Source: Campylobacteraceae bacterium (lineage in GTDB: Bacteria; Campylobacterota; Campylobacteria; Campylobacterales; Campylobacteraceae). Taken from it: DNA of 64,000 nucleotides. The position numbers and the translations under genes are program-made. The stretch spans positions 1-64,000 of the forward strand of contig JAITAB010000026.1 of assembly GCA_031284315.1 (NCBI GenBank). Direction: 5' to 3'. The first letter of the stretch is position 1; each line of letters starts with the position of its first letter. This document shows positions 20,232 to 29,216 of the stretch, in pieces. A model generated the notes under the pieces. It was not told where the DNA came from. It saw only the letters and a list, made by a program, of their open reading frames with translations, and did not search any database.

Positions 20232-20759
20232 ATGAAAACGGTTTTGAAATTGTTAATGGCTATGGCGTTATTTGGCAGTTTGGCTTTGGCTGATGATATT
20301 GAAGCTGAAAAAGACAAAATAATGCGCAGTTTGCAGGCTTTTAATTATTTTATTGAAGCCGATAAAGCTTACAAAAAAGGCAATTATCAAGAAGCAGTAA
20401 AACTCTTTAAAAAATCCTGCGATGGAGGAGTTGCTTGGGGCTGCGCAGGTTTGGGATACATGTATGAATATGGTCAAGGTGTTAAGCAGGATTATTTCAA
20501 GTCCGTTGAATTTTATAAAAAAGGTTGTGATGATGAAAAGGTCGGTGGCTGCACAGGTTTGGGATACATGTATTATGAAGGTAAAGGTGTTAAGCAAGAC
20601 TATTTCAAAGCGGTGGAACTCTATAAAAAAGGCTGCAATGGAGGAAATGCTCTTGGCTGCGGTTTTTTGGGATACATGTATGAATATGGTCAAGGCGTAA
20701 AAAAAGAGACAAATAAAGCTCTTGAATACTACGGTAAAGCGTGCGATATGAAATTGTAA
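20232..20759 (+). CDS. Exported Sel1-repeat protein, C-terminus shortened by a stop codon
   Basis: 175 residues with a signal peptide (LKLLMAMALFGSLALA), then an acidic spacer and four Sel1 repeats with paired cysteines (GCAGLGYMYEYGQGVKQDY type). The frame ends MKL-TAA, but the same frame continues QGCENYARLKK-TAA to 20795, exactly the ending of the paralogue at 21137 (FGCENYARLKK). So a recent nonsense change removed the last 12 residues, including one cysteine. The rest looks functional. AAGGAAG ribosome site before the ATG. Confidence 0.88.
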   Translation: MKTVLKLLMAMALFGSLALADDIEAEKDKIMRSLQAFNYFIEADKAYKKGNYQEAVKLFKKSCDGGVAWGCAGLGYMYEYGQGVKQDYFKSVEFYKKGCDDEKVGGCTGLGYMYYEGKGVKQDYFKAVELYKKGCNGGNALGCGFLGYMYEYGQGVKKETNKALEYYGKACDMKL

Positions 20760-20891
20760 CAAGGGTGCGAAAATTACGCAAGATTGAAAAAATAACAATA
20801 CCATAAAAGCAATTGTTGTTATTTCGTCATCTAAAATCCTGCATATATTCAATAAAATCCCTCTCAATTTAAAAATAATTGCTGTTATTTC

Positions 20892-20953
20892 GTCATTCCC
20901 GCGCGAGTGATAGCCTTTCATGGAAAGCTCATCACGAGGCAGGCGGGAATCCA
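20892..20953. repeat. Palindromic intergenic repeat, copy A
   Basis: 62-bp unit beginning GTCATTCCCGCGCGAG and ending GGCGGGAATCCA, with an inner imperfect hairpin (AGCCTTTCAT / GAAAGCT). The outer ends are complementary (ATTCCCGC / GCGGGAAT). Nearly identical to copies B and C. Confidence 0.85.
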
Positions 20954-21083
20954 AACCTTTGTCATTGCGGACAAAACAACCTGCTTTCCGTCATTGCGAG
21001 CCGAAGAATGCGGCATGGCAATCCAGAAAAATAAAAAAAAATCAAGAAATAATGCAAAAAATCGCGAGAGATTTTACCTGCGC

Positions 21084-21112
21084 TTGATTTTGATTTTAAA
21101 ATTGATTAAAAT
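21084..21112 (+). promoter_or_regulatory. Promoter shared by Sel1-repeat paralogues (copy 3)
   Basis: -35 TTGATT and -10 TAAAAT with 17-bp spacing, as at 13264 and 20168. Confidence 0.75.
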
Positions 21113-21136
21113 AAAAAAAATATCTAAGGAAGCAAA

Positions 21137-21541
21137 ATGAAAACAGTTTTGAAGTGGTTAATCGGCGCGGTACTGTTTGGCAATTTGGCTTTGGCTGGTG
21201 ATTTTGACGAAGCCGAAAAAAAATACGGAAAAGGCGATTATGAAAAAGCGGCAAAACTTTTTAAACAATCCTGCGATGCAGGCGTTGCTGAGAGCTGCTA
21301 TAATTTGGGATACATGTATAATAACGGCGAAGGCGTAAAGTATGACCATTTTAAAGCGGTGGAATTATATAAAAAAGGCTGCGATGGAGGAAGCGCTCTG
21401 GGCTGCATCAGTTTGGGAGTTTCTTATGAATTCGGCGAAGGCGCAAGAGAAGATATAGATAAAGCTCTTGAATATTACGGCAAAGCATGTAATATGAAGT
21501 CGCTGTTCGGCTGCGAAAATTACGCAAGATTGAAAAAATAA
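21137..21541 (+). CDS. Short exported Sel1-repeat protein
   Basis: 134 residues: signal peptide (VLKWLIGAVLFGNLALA), an EKKYGKGDYEKAAKLF opening repeat and three Sel1 repeats with paired cysteines, ending FGCENYARLKK. It is the smallest intact member of the family here and is very similar to the start and end of the 20232 gene, so the two look like a recent tandem duplication with loss of internal repeats. Followed by a good terminator. Function unknown; exported scaffold or periplasmic protein expected. Confidence 0.88.
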   Translation: MKTVLKWLIGAVLFGNLALAGDFDEAEKKYGKGDYEKAAKLFKQSCDAGVAESCYNLGYMYNNGEGVKYDHFKAVELYKKGCDGGSALGCISLGVSYEFGEGAREDIDKALEYYGKACNMKSLFGCENYARLKK

Positions 21542-21573
21542 CAATACCATAAAAGCAATTGTTGTTATTTTTT
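21537..21573 (+). terminator. Terminator after the 21137 Sel1 gene
   Basis: AATAACAA / TTGTTATT stem overlapping the stop codon, followed by TTTTTTC. The same hairpin with a shorter T-tract follows the paralogue at about 20790-20822. Confidence 0.7.
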
Positions 21574-21574
21574 C

Positions 21575-21636
21575 GTCATTCCCGCGCGAGTGATAGCCTT
21601 TCATAGAAAGCTCATCACGAGGCAGGCGGGAATCCA
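21575..21636. repeat. Palindromic intergenic repeat, copy B
   Basis: 62-bp unit, one base different from copy A. Directly abuts the terminator of the Sel1 gene. Confidence 0.85.
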
Positions 21637-21759
21637 AATAATGGACTCCCGTTTTCACGGGAGTGACGGAATGGTTTGTCGTTGCAAGTAAAACGGCAAA
21701 CAATTTATGCTTTTGTCATTCTCGCAATCGAGTGACAAATAAAGCGTTGCGCCCACTCT

Positions 21760-21821
21760 GTCATTCCCGCGCGAGTGATAGCCTTTCATAGAAAGCTCAT
21801 CACGAGGCAGGCTGGAATCCA
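21760..21821. repeat. Palindromic intergenic repeat, copy C
   Basis: 62-bp unit like copies A and B, with GGCTGGAATCCA at the end. Between B and C lies a different short palindrome (CTCCCGTTTTCACGGGAG, about 21648-21665), and a further ATTCCCGCCTGCGCGGGAAT palindrome occurs at about 21962-21981. Confidence 0.85.
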
Positions 21822-22311
21822 ATTCAAGCACAAATTATCAACTTTAAATTTAACCGTTTGTTTTGTTCAATTGCTTTGTTGGATGTTTTATAATGATTCG
21901 CGTATCTCCGTGCTGTTTTCAACGGCTCGCAATAATAAAAGGCGTGTCGTTAAAAGTTTGGATTCCCGCCTGCGCGGGAATTACAGAGGACAGACACGGA
22001 TAAAACTCATAGAGAGAAGCAGGAAAAAAACCACGCGAATGCAAGCTCCCATGAGAAGCGAAGTTTTAAGACCATTGCTTCCAAAAAGTATTAAAATGTC
22101 AAACAACTTATATTTTTTAAATAGATTTATTGTTTTTGATTTTTCTGGATTGTCGTGCCTTGCATGCGTTTTTTTCAGTATTTGATTACCTTGCGGTGCT
22201 TGGCGCGGATAAAATAAAACCTTGACAAACTTTGCCGGCTATTGCCTTGTCAAATTCTTCACTTTAATTACATTTTTTTAAATGCTATTCTTTAATACTT
22301 TATAACTTTCG
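21822..22311. other. Intergenic stretch without a recognisable gene
   Basis: 490 bp holding palindromic repeat pieces and no ORF with a credible start. The 136-residue ORF in the track (21775-22185) runs through the repeat unit and has no family resemblance. Confidence 0.5.
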
Positions 22312-22562
22312 CACCTTTTTTGCAATTTCATACTGCATGTTTTGTTAAAGTATTCAAGAGCTTTGCCTGTGTCCTGCCTTATGTCTCTTCGCCGTTACCA
22401 TACATGACGCCCAGAGATTGTAGCAACCAAAAGCTTCTCCCCATTCGCAGGCTTTTTCATAATTGCTGTTCGCATACGCCTTTTTGGCTTCGCCAATATC
22501 GTCGCAAAATCCAGATTGTCAAATAACGCCATAGCCGTTAGCCGCCTCAAAACCGTTTTCAT
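22312..22562 (-). pseudogene. Decayed Sel1-repeat gene
   Basis: On the minus strand, MKTVLRRLTAMALFDNLDFA matches the signal peptide of the Sel1 paralogues. After a frame change the match continues (DIGEAKKAYANSNYEKACEWGEAFGCYN), then after another (LGVMYGNGEE), then TGKALEYFNKTCSMKLQKRCE. So it is a relic with at least two frameshifts, an internal deletion of repeats and a stop. It points the opposite way to the intact copies. Confidence 0.8.
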
Positions 22563-22929
22563 CGCAATTTCCTTAAAAAAATTTCTTAAAACTAAAATCA
22601 AGAATAAATTGAAAATATTTTTATAAATTTCTTTTGTATTTTGTAATTTTTGCAGCAGTTACATGGAATTTAAGGAAAATGTATCGGCATGAACGATAGA
22701 TTTTTACAAATGCATGCAGTAAATAAATGGAGTTTTAAAGAGCGGTTTAAAAAGATAAAAAGCCGCTTATTGCCGCGTGCATAAAAAATTGCTTGTCAAA
22801 TTTTCAAATCTCAAAAATTGAAGCGGGGACGCTTTTTAAATCGCCCCCATGTTATCTTTTGCGGCTGCCAAAAATGACTTTTATTTTACCGTTTGCCGCT
22901 TTTAATTGCAAATTTAACTTAAAAAAATA
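22563..22929. other. Intergenic stretch between Sel1 relic and gltD
   Basis: 367 bp, mostly AT-rich. A 31-codon ORF (22691-22786, MNDRFLQMHAVNKW) is present without a convincing ribosome site or homology. Nothing else supported. Confidence 0.4.
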
Positions 22930-24309
22930 TTATAAAGACAAATCTTTCAATATCTGAGCCGCAGCCATTTTGCCGTCAGCCGCAGCCATTACGACCAAAG
23001 CCGCGCCTCTCATACAGTCGCCGCCCGCATAAACTCCTGCTTTGCTTGTGCGGTAAAAATTATCTACCACAATCGCGCCTCGGCTGTTTATATCTATGCC
23101 GTTTTCAGCTAAAAATGTCGGGATATTGGGCGTAAATCCAAGCGCAAAAATCACTACATCGGCGTCTATTTTAAAATCGCTTCCTTTAACTATCTCCACG
23201 CTTTGACGCGCACCCTTATCGCTCGTTATAGTTTTTTGCATGTTAAGCCCGATAACGCTTCCTTCACTGTTTATGATAACATCGCGCGGAGCCGCATTGT
23301 AAAGGAAATTCACGCCCTCGTCAAGCGCGTTTTTAAACTCTTTTTTGGAGCCGGGCATGCTGAATTTATCGCGGCGGTAAAGACATGTAACGCTTTTGGC
23401 GTTTTCTCTAACGGACGAACGCAGGCAATCCATAGCCGTATCGCCGCCGCCGACAACGACAACATTTTTATTGGCTACATTTATATCTTTGTCAAGCTTT
23501 TCTTTAAATTGCTTTTTTTGGATATTGCGCAGAAAATCCACCGCCATAATCGTACCGTTTGCGGTTTCATTGCTGATATTGGCGCGGTTAGGAAGTTCTG
23601 CGCCAAGCCCTAAAAATACGGCGTTATGAGAATTTACAAGCTCTGAGAAAGCCACATCTTTGCCAACTTCGGTATTGGTTTTTAACTCCAAGCCTGCTTC
23701 CACAAGCCAGTTTACTCTTCGCGCAATGACCTCTTTTTCTATCTTAAAGCCCGGTATGCCGTAAGTCAAAAGCCCGCCCGCGCGGTTTTGCCTTTCATAC
23801 ATGACGACTTTAACGCCGGCTCTTAAAAGATATGTCGCGGCAGATATGGAAGCTGGACCTGAACCTACGATAGCAACAGATTTGTCTATCTTTTTTGCTG
23901 AAAAAAGCGGTTTAAGTCCATTTCTAAAGCCGTTTTCGCTTACCGCCGCTTCAATCGCGCCTATCGTAATGGATCCATATCCGTCATTTAAAGAGCAGTC
24001 GCCTTCGCAAAGCTTGTCCTGTGGACATACGCGCCCCGTGATTTCAGGGAAAGGGTTGCTTTCATTGGAGATTTGAAACGCTGTGCGCATATCCGCTCTT
24101 GCGCCTACGGCTTTTAACCAAAAAGGGATAAAATTGTGCAAAGGGCATTTATTGTGGCAAAAAGGGTCGCCGCACTGTATGCATCGGCTTGCCTGCTCTT
24201 TTATATCGTCTTTTGACAACAGTTCGTAAATTTCCCTAAAATCTTTTGTTCTCTCCGTTACGGAGCGTTTTTTAATTTCGGCTCTTTCAATAGTTAAAAA
24301 ATCTTGCAT
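22930..24309 (-). CDS. gltD: Glutamate synthase small (beta) subunit
   Basis: 459 residues, usual length. N-terminal 4Fe-4S cysteines (RCIQCGDPFCHNKCPLHNFI and GRVCPQDKLCEGDCS), an FAD site (VAIVGSGPASISAATYLLRAG), an NADPH site (NVVVVGGGDTAMDCLRS), and the C-terminal VYAGGDCMRGAALVVMAAADG. It passes electrons from NADPH through FAD and Fe-S clusters to GltB, which makes two glutamates from glutamine and 2-oxoglutarate. It sits 1 base after gltB, so they form one operon. Works with glnA (56.2 kb) in ammonium assimilation. Confidence 0.97.
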   Translation of the reverse strand: MQDFLTIERAEIKKRSVTERTKDFREIYELLSKDDIKEQASRCIQCGDPFCHNKCPLHNFIPFWLKAVGARADMRTAFQISNESNPFPEITGRVCPQDKLCEGDCSLNDGYGSITIGAIEAAVSENGFRNGLKPLFSAKKIDKSVAIVGSGPASISAATYLLRAGVKVVMYERQNRAGGLLTYGIPGFKIEKEVIARRVNWLVEAGLELKTNTEVGKDVAFSELVNSHNAVFLGLGAELPNRANISNETANGTIMAVDFLRNIQKKQFKEKLDKDINVANKNVVVVGGGDTAMDCLRSSVRENAKSVTCLYRRDKFSMPGSKKEFKNALDEGVNFLYNAAPRDVIINSEGSVIGLNMQKTITSDKGARQSVEIVKGSDFKIDADVVIFALGFTPNIPTFLAENGIDINSRGAIVVDNFYRTSKAGVYAGGDCMRGAALVVMAAADGKMAAAQILKDLSL

Positions 24310-24310
24310 C

Positions 24311-27300
24311 TTAATTTCCTTCTTGCGGATTTAAAGGCAGTCTCGTCATATCTTTTGGATATACCATCCAAAAATCTCTTATAGAGTGTCTGAAACTGTT
24401 CATAATGAGTTTTGCCTTGGCGCTTTGCGTTTCGTTAATATGAGCGCGCAAAAGCCTTTTTAGTATGTGTCTTGCTTCGTCCATTTCGTCCGTGTCTATA
24501 CGCGCGGCTTTCACAAGTTCTTGATTTAATTTGTCTATAAAATCATGGTCTTTATCGTAAATAAACGCCACGCCGCCTGTCATACCTGCGCCGAAATTCA
24601 TGCCCGTTTTGCCGAGTATCAGCACTTCGCCGCCTGTCATGTATTCGCATGCGTGGTCTCCTGTGCCTTCTACTATCGCGATTGCGCCGGAGTTTCTAAC
24701 GCAAAATCTCTCGCCGACATTACCCGCGACAAAGAGTTTGCCGCCTGTCGCGCCGTAAAGACATGTATTGCCCGCACATGAAAAATACTCGCCTTGAACT
24801 TTCGGCGCGATGACTATTTTGCCGCCGTTCATTCCTTTGCCGACATAGTCATTTGCCACTCCATGCAGATTAATCGTAACGCCCTTAATCAAAAACGCGC
24901 CCAGCGACTGCCCGGCGATACCGTCAAGATTGTAAACGATGCTGTTTTCGCTCAAGCCATCGTTGCCGTAAAATTTCGCGATTTCGCCGCTTGTTTTCGC
25001 GCCGAAACTTCGGTTGGTATTGGCTATCGTTTTATTGATGACGATATATTCGTTTTTATTTTCTATGACTTTATATGCTTCTTTGAGTATTTCGCTCTCA
25101 TATTCATTTTTGTCGTACGGAGGATTTGAGGGTTTTTGACATGTATTGACGCCTTGAATATTTGTCAAAATGGAGCTAAAATCAAATTTTTTCGCAAATT
25201 CATCATCTTTTACGCTTAGAAAATAGCTGCGCCCGATAATATCCTGCAGCGACGCATAACCCAAAGAGGCAAGTATCTCTCTGACATCTTCGGCTAAAAG
25301 CGTGAAATAGTTTACTATTTTCTCAACCGTGCCGTTAAAGTTTTGCCTGCATTCGTCATTTTGAGTTGCAACGCCGACAGAACAGCGGTTCAAATGGCAC
25401 ACACGCAGCATTTTGCAGCCCAAAATCGTAAGCATGAGCGTACCGAACGCATAACTTTCGGCTCCCAAAAGAGCGGCTTTGATAATATCAAGACCGATTT
25501 TCAGACCGCCGTCTGTCTGCAAATGTACAAATTCTCTTAAATTGTTATATTTTAAAGCGTTGTGGGCTTCGCTAAGACCTATTTCCCATGGGTCGCCCGC
25601 AAATTTTATAGATGTCAGCGGAGCCGCGCCCGTACCGCCGTCATTGCCGGAAATGATGATTTTATCCGCATAAGCTTTTGCCACGCCTGCGGCTATCGTG
25701 CCAACGCCTGCGGTAGAAACGAGTTTGACGGTGATAATAGCTTCCGGATTTACTTGTTTTAAGTCAAAAATAAGCTGCGCCAAATCCTCAATAGAGTAAA
25801 TGTCATGATGAGGCGGCGGCGATATAAGCGTAACGCCGGGGATTGTATAGCGAAGGCTTGCGATGAGCGGCGTTACCTTGTGTCCGGGGAGCTGTCCGCC
25901 CTCTCCGGGTTTCGCGCCCTGCGCGACTTTTATCTGTATCTCTTTCGCGCTTCTTAGATATTCGGGCGTAACGCCGAATCTGCCTGAGGCTATCTGTTTG
26001 ATTTTGGAATTTTTAATGCTTTTAAGTCTTTCGGGAGCTTCGCCGCCTTCGCCTGAGTTTGACATACCGCCAAGTTTATACATAGCCAATGCGATAGCCT
26101 CATGCGCTTCTGGCGAAATAGAGCCAAGACTCATAGCCGCGCCGTTAAACCGCTTGAATATTTCAGACGCGGGCTCAACTTTATCTATATCTATGGGTTT
26201 TCTATCTGAAGTTATATGAAAAAAGTCGCGTATCATTTTCAGATTTCTTGAAACGATGAGGCTTTTCAAACTCTCATAGTCTGATTTCAAGCCGCTTTGC
26301 GCCGTTTTATGAATTGCATGTATGACGCTTGGTCCGTAGTCGTGATATTCGCCGCCGTCTATGTATTTGTAAAATCCGCCGATTTCCAAAGGAAACATTT
26401 TCACGCGCGTGTCAAGCTCGTAAGTTTTTGCGTGATTTTGCTCTATGCGTTTTTCAATATCGTCATAATCAAGTCCCGCCAAAAGGCTTGTAGCGTTTCT
26501 AAAACAGTCGTTTATCACCCTTGAAGATAGACCGATAACATCAAAAAGCCCTGAATTTTTATATGAAGCTATCGTTGAAATGCCCATTTTAGAGATGATT
26601 TTCAGCAATCCTTGCCCAAGCGCGTGATTGATATTTTTCAGCGCCTCTTTCGTGTCGTAACTGTCCATGTTTCTTGATTTTGCCATATCCAAAGCAGTCG
26701 CATATAGCAGATACGGGTACACGGCGCTCGCGCCAAATGCTATCAAAACAGCCGCCGAGTGCGAATCAAACGCTTCGCCCGTTATCGCTACGATAGAAGC
26801 CTTGTGTCTTACGCCGCTGTCCGAAAGAGCGTTGTTCACGCGCCCTACGACCATAGCCATGGGGATACATTTGTGCGTTTTGTCAAGCCCTCTGTCGTCC
26901 AAAAACACCATATGCACATTTTCGTTTCTGACAGCTTCCACGATGTCGTAAACCAAATCCTCCAAAGAGCCTTGCAGATTTTCCTCAAAAAGCGTTGAAA
27001 ATGTGCGGCATTTGTACTCTTTCTTATATAGCGGCTGATTCGGGTCGCCGAAACTTTTCAAAACCTCCATGCGCTCTTGCATAAGTATGGGAGAAATTGA
27101 TTTGATGCGGAAAGCATGAAGAGGCGTTTCGTCCAAAATATTATGAACCTGCCCGAAATCCGTATTTAAACTCATGACAACCATTTCTCTTATCGGGTCA
27201 ATCGGCGGATTTGTAACCTGCGCGAATTTTTGCTTGAAAAAGTCCGTGAAAAAACGCTGTTTTTGGCTGAATGCGGCAAGCGGCGTATCATCTCCCATAG

Positions 27301-28735
27301 AGCCTGTGGCTTCCTTGCCCAATTTCATCATTGGCTCTACTATCATCTCTCTTATCTCTTGCGTGATATTGTTGTAGCGTTGAAGATATTCTAAATTGTT
27401 AAACTGATAATCTTTCGTATCGGCAAACAAAATATCCACATACTCCTGCAAATAGAACATGTTTTTATTGAGCCATTCGGCATATGGGTGGGAGTTTTTC
27501 AGATAGTCGTTTATCTCGGGATTTTTCATGACTTTGCCGAATTTCAAATCCACGCCGAGCATTTCGCCGCTTTGCAGGCGTCCGCGTTCAAGGATATTTT
27601 CTTCGTCTATTTTAAGCACGCCGTATTCGCTTGCTATCAAAATCCTGTTATCTTTTGTGATGATATATTTCGCTGGGCGCAAGCCGTTTCTATCCAAAAT
27701 ACAGGCTATATATCTGCCGTCTGTTAAAGAGATAGCCGCAGGTCCGTCCCAAGGCTCAAAACTATTGCTTGAATATTCATAAAACGACCTCAATTTTGCG
27801 TCTATATGAGGCGAATTTTGCCAAGGAGCGGGTATCAAAACGCGTGCGGCTTTAAAAAAGTCATAACCGTTCGCGAGCAAAAATTCAAACATATTGTCCA
27901 AACTTGCGCTGTCGCTGACATCGTCAGCCGTAATCGGAAGCAAGGTTCGCATCTCTTTATCCGAATAAATGGAGCTTTTTAAAAATTCGCTTTTTGTTTT
28001 TAAATTGAAACGATTTGCTACGATAGAGTTTATTTCGCCGTTATGCGCAAGCGTACGAAACGGCTGCGCCAATTTCCAGCGCGGAAGCGTATTTGTAGAA
28101 AATCGTTGATGAAACAGCGCGAAAACCGCCTTAAAACTGCCGCTTTGCAAATCCTTATAAAACTCCCGCAAATAGGTCGGCATGACAAGACCTTTGTACG
28201 AGATGACTCTGTTTGAAAATGAGGGGATATAAAATTCATCGTCATCTTTAAGGGCGTTTTCAATATTGCGCCTTGTCAGATACAGAAGCGCTTCAAAGCG
28301 TTTCGTGGCAATCAGCGAATTTGGTATAACAAAAACCTGCGTAATTTTCGGAAGCGTTTTAAGCGCCAGCTCTCCCAAAGCGTTTATATCTACGGGTACA
28401 TCGCGGTACAATAGAACTTTCAAATCGTTATTTTGACAAATCTCCTCAAATACGCTCTTTTGCTCCTCTTTTGTGAAAAAAACCTGAGCTACCGCAAACT
28501 GTTTAGGCAGATCCACGCCGAGTTTTGCCGCCTCTTTTTTCATAAATTCCACAGGCAGGGAGAAAAGCAGTCCGCTTCCGTCTCCGCTTTTGCCGTCTGC
28601 GGCGATAGCGCCTCTATGCACCATTCGCTCCAAAGCAAAAATAGCGTCTTTAACAATGTCATGAGAGGCTATATTGTTAGTATTTGCAAGCAGTCCGAAA
28701 CCGCAGCTGTCTTTGTAACTTTTGTATAGTTCCAT
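24311..28735 (-). CDS. gltB: Glutamate synthase large (alpha) subunit
   Basis: About 1,474 residues, normal for GltB. Domains in order: N-terminal glutamine amidotransferase with catalytic Cys in SCGFGLL (near residue 11, exposed after processing), central domain, FMN/2-oxoglutarate synthase domain (SGEGGEAPERLKS, PGEGGQLPGHKV, GNDGGTGAAPLTS), the 3Fe-4S cysteines (CKMLRVCHLNRCSVG), and the C-terminal beta-helix GXGXG domain (GVANDYVGKGMNGGKI). ATG at 28735 is preferred over the TTG at 28738 used by the track; AAGG lies upstream. First gene of the gltBD operon. Confidence 0.97.
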   Translation of the reverse strand: MELYKSYKDSCGFGLLANTNNIASHDIVKDAIFALERMVHRGAIAADGKSGDGSGLLFSLPVEFMKKEAAKLGVDLPKQFAVAQVFFTKEEQKSVFEEICQNNDLKVLLYRDVPVDINALGELALKTLPKITQVFVIPNSLIATKRFEALLYLTRRNIENALKDDDEFYIPSFSNRVISYKGLVMPTYLREFYKDLQSGSFKAVFALFHQRFSTNTLPRWKLAQPFRTLAHNGEINSIVANRFNLKTKSEFLKSSIYSDKEMRTLLPITADDVSDSASLDNMFEFLLANGYDFFKAARVLIPAPWQNSPHIDAKLRSFYEYSSNSFEPWDGPAAISLTDGRYIACILDRNGLRPAKYIITKDNRILIASEYGVLKIDEENILERGRLQSGEMLGVDLKFGKVMKNPEINDYLKNSHPYAEWLNKNMFYLQEYVDILFADTKDYQFNNLEYLQRYNNITQEIREMIVEPMMKLGKEATGSMGDDTPLAAFSQKQRFFTDFFKQKFAQVTNPPIDPIREMVVMSLNTDFGQVHNILDETPLHAFRIKSISPILMQERMEVLKSFGDPNQPLYKKEYKCRTFSTLFEENLQGSLEDLVYDIVEAVRNENVHMVFLDDRGLDKTHKCIPMAMVVGRVNNALSDSGVRHKASIVAITGEAFDSHSAAVLIAFGASAVYPYLLYATALDMAKSRNMDSYDTKEALKNINHALGQGLLKIISKMGISTIASYKNSGLFDVIGLSSRVINDCFRNATSLLAGLDYDDIEKRIEQNHAKTYELDTRVKMFPLEIGGFYKYIDGGEYHDYGPSVIHAIHKTAQSGLKSDYESLKSLIVSRNLKMIRDFFHITSDRKPIDIDKVEPASEIFKRFNGAAMSLGSISPEAHEAIALAMYKLGGMSNSGEGGEAPERLKSIKNSKIKQIASGRFGVTPEYLRSAKEIQIKVAQGAKPGEGGQLPGHKVTPLIASLRYTIPGVTLISPPPHHDIYSIEDLAQLIFDLKQVNPEAIITVKLVSTAGVGTIAAGVAKAYADKIIISGNDGGTGAAPLTSIKFAGDPWEIGLSEAHNALKYNNLREFVHLQTDGGLKIGLDIIKAALLGAESYAFGTLMLTILGCKMLRVCHLNRCSVGVATQNDECRQNFNGTVEKIVNYFTLLAEDVREILASLGYASLQDIIGRSYFLSVKDDEFAKKFDFSSILTNIQGVNTCQKPSNPPYDKNEYESEILKEAYKVIENKNEYIVINKTIANTNRSFGAKTSGEIAKFYGNDGLSENSIVYNLDGIAGQSLGAFLIKGVTINLHGVANDYVGKGMNGGKIVIAPKVQGEYFSCAGNTCLYGATGGKLFVAGNVGERFCVRNSGAIAIVEGTGDHACEYMTGGEVLILGKTGMNFGAGMTGGVAFIYDKDHDFIDKLNQELVKAARIDTDEMDEARHILKRLLRAHINETQSAKAKLIMNSFRHSIRDFWMVYPKDMTRLPLNPQEGN

Positions 28736-28738
28736 CAA

Positions 28739-29063
28739 ATACCTTTACATGTAAACATTTCGGTCAAAAAAAGTGTAAGAATATAGCAAAAAAAAGCTTT
28801 AATATCAATTACTTGGTTTTTTATGAGGTTTTATAGATTTTACATATCAAAAGTAAAATTAAAATTCAATAAAATATTTGGATAAAAACAGAGTGCGAGA
28901 TAAACTACATGTCAAACATGATAGATTTTTAAGTATATTATACAAAAAGCTACACTAATTATTTTTGACTGCCAAAAAACTTCAAAGTAAAAATACAAGC
29001 GTTAAAATACTCAAGATACTGGAAAAATATATCTGAAATTATTTTTTTTTAATGGTAACTGAC
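28739..29063. other. AT-rich spacer between gltB and the Cas12a regulatory region
   Basis: 325 bp with no ORF of note. It separates the divergently transcribed gltBD and cas operons and should hold the gltB promoter (AT-rich, TATACAAA-like boxes). No further repeat hairpins of the CRISPR type are visible in it. Confidence 0.5.
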
Positions 29064-29069
29064 TATAAT
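29064..29069 (+). promoter_or_regulatory. -10 box of the solitary repeat RNA
   Basis: Consensus TATAAT placed so that transcription would begin at about 29076-29078, a few bases before the repeat core. A T-rich stretch (29042-29050) sits at the -35 position, typical for promoters of this phylum. Confidence 0.65.
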
Positions 29070-29075
29070 GACACC

Positions 29076-29178
29076 TTGTTAATTTCTACTTCAGTAGATC
29101 GTGTGTTATATGATTAAAATATCAACTAAATGCAAATTTAATGTAGCTTTAAATATATTTGAGCTACAATTTTGTTTT
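29076..29178 (+). ncRNA. Solitary crRNA-like RNA upstream of cas12a (creR-like)
   Basis: A single Cas12a repeat core (AATTTCTACTTCAGTAGAT, 29081-29099) stands alone, 200 bp before cas12a. The stem TCTAC/GTAGA is perfect and the loop is TTCA, while bases 5' of the core differ from the array repeats, so it is not an array remnant. It has its own -10 box and a terminator, defining an RNA of about 100 nt. The guide segment starts CGTGTGTTA; the same nine bases follow a TTTA PAM at 29188-29200 in the cas12a promoter, after which pairing breaks. A PAM with a short seed would allow binding without cleavage, hence repression. Such autorepressing RNAs are known for some CRISPR effectors; the role here is inference. 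Confidence 0.75.
29143..29178 (+). terminator. Terminator of the solitary repeat RNA
   Basis: GTAGCT (29143-29148) pairs with AGCTAC (29162-29167), with extra A-T pairing possible inside the loop, followed by AATTTTGTTTT. It lies upstream of the cas12a promoter, so it separates the small RNA from the mRNA. Confidence 0.7.
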
Positions 29179-29187
29179 GAAGCATAT

Positions 29188-29216
29188 TTTACGTGTGTTA
29201 ATGATAATTATATAAT
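29188..29216 (+). promoter_or_regulatory. cas12a promoter overlapping a PAM and 9-nt seed target
   Basis: -35-like TTTACG (29188-29193) and consensus -10 TATAAT (29211-29216) with 17-bp spacing. TTTA of the -35 is at the same time a Cas12a PAM, and CGTGTGTTA (29192-29200) equals the guide start of the solitary repeat RNA. A second TATAAT at 29264-29269 could give a shorter transcript that escapes this site. Confidence 0.7.

Noticed and set aside
20892-21821. A third CRISPR array
   Set aside because: The three 62-bp units are palindromic, irregularly spaced and lack a crRNA-type repeat core.
22691-22786. 31-codon ORF MNDRFLQMHAVNKW
   Set aside because: Weak ribosome site, no recognisable features; kept only as a note in the intergenic entry.
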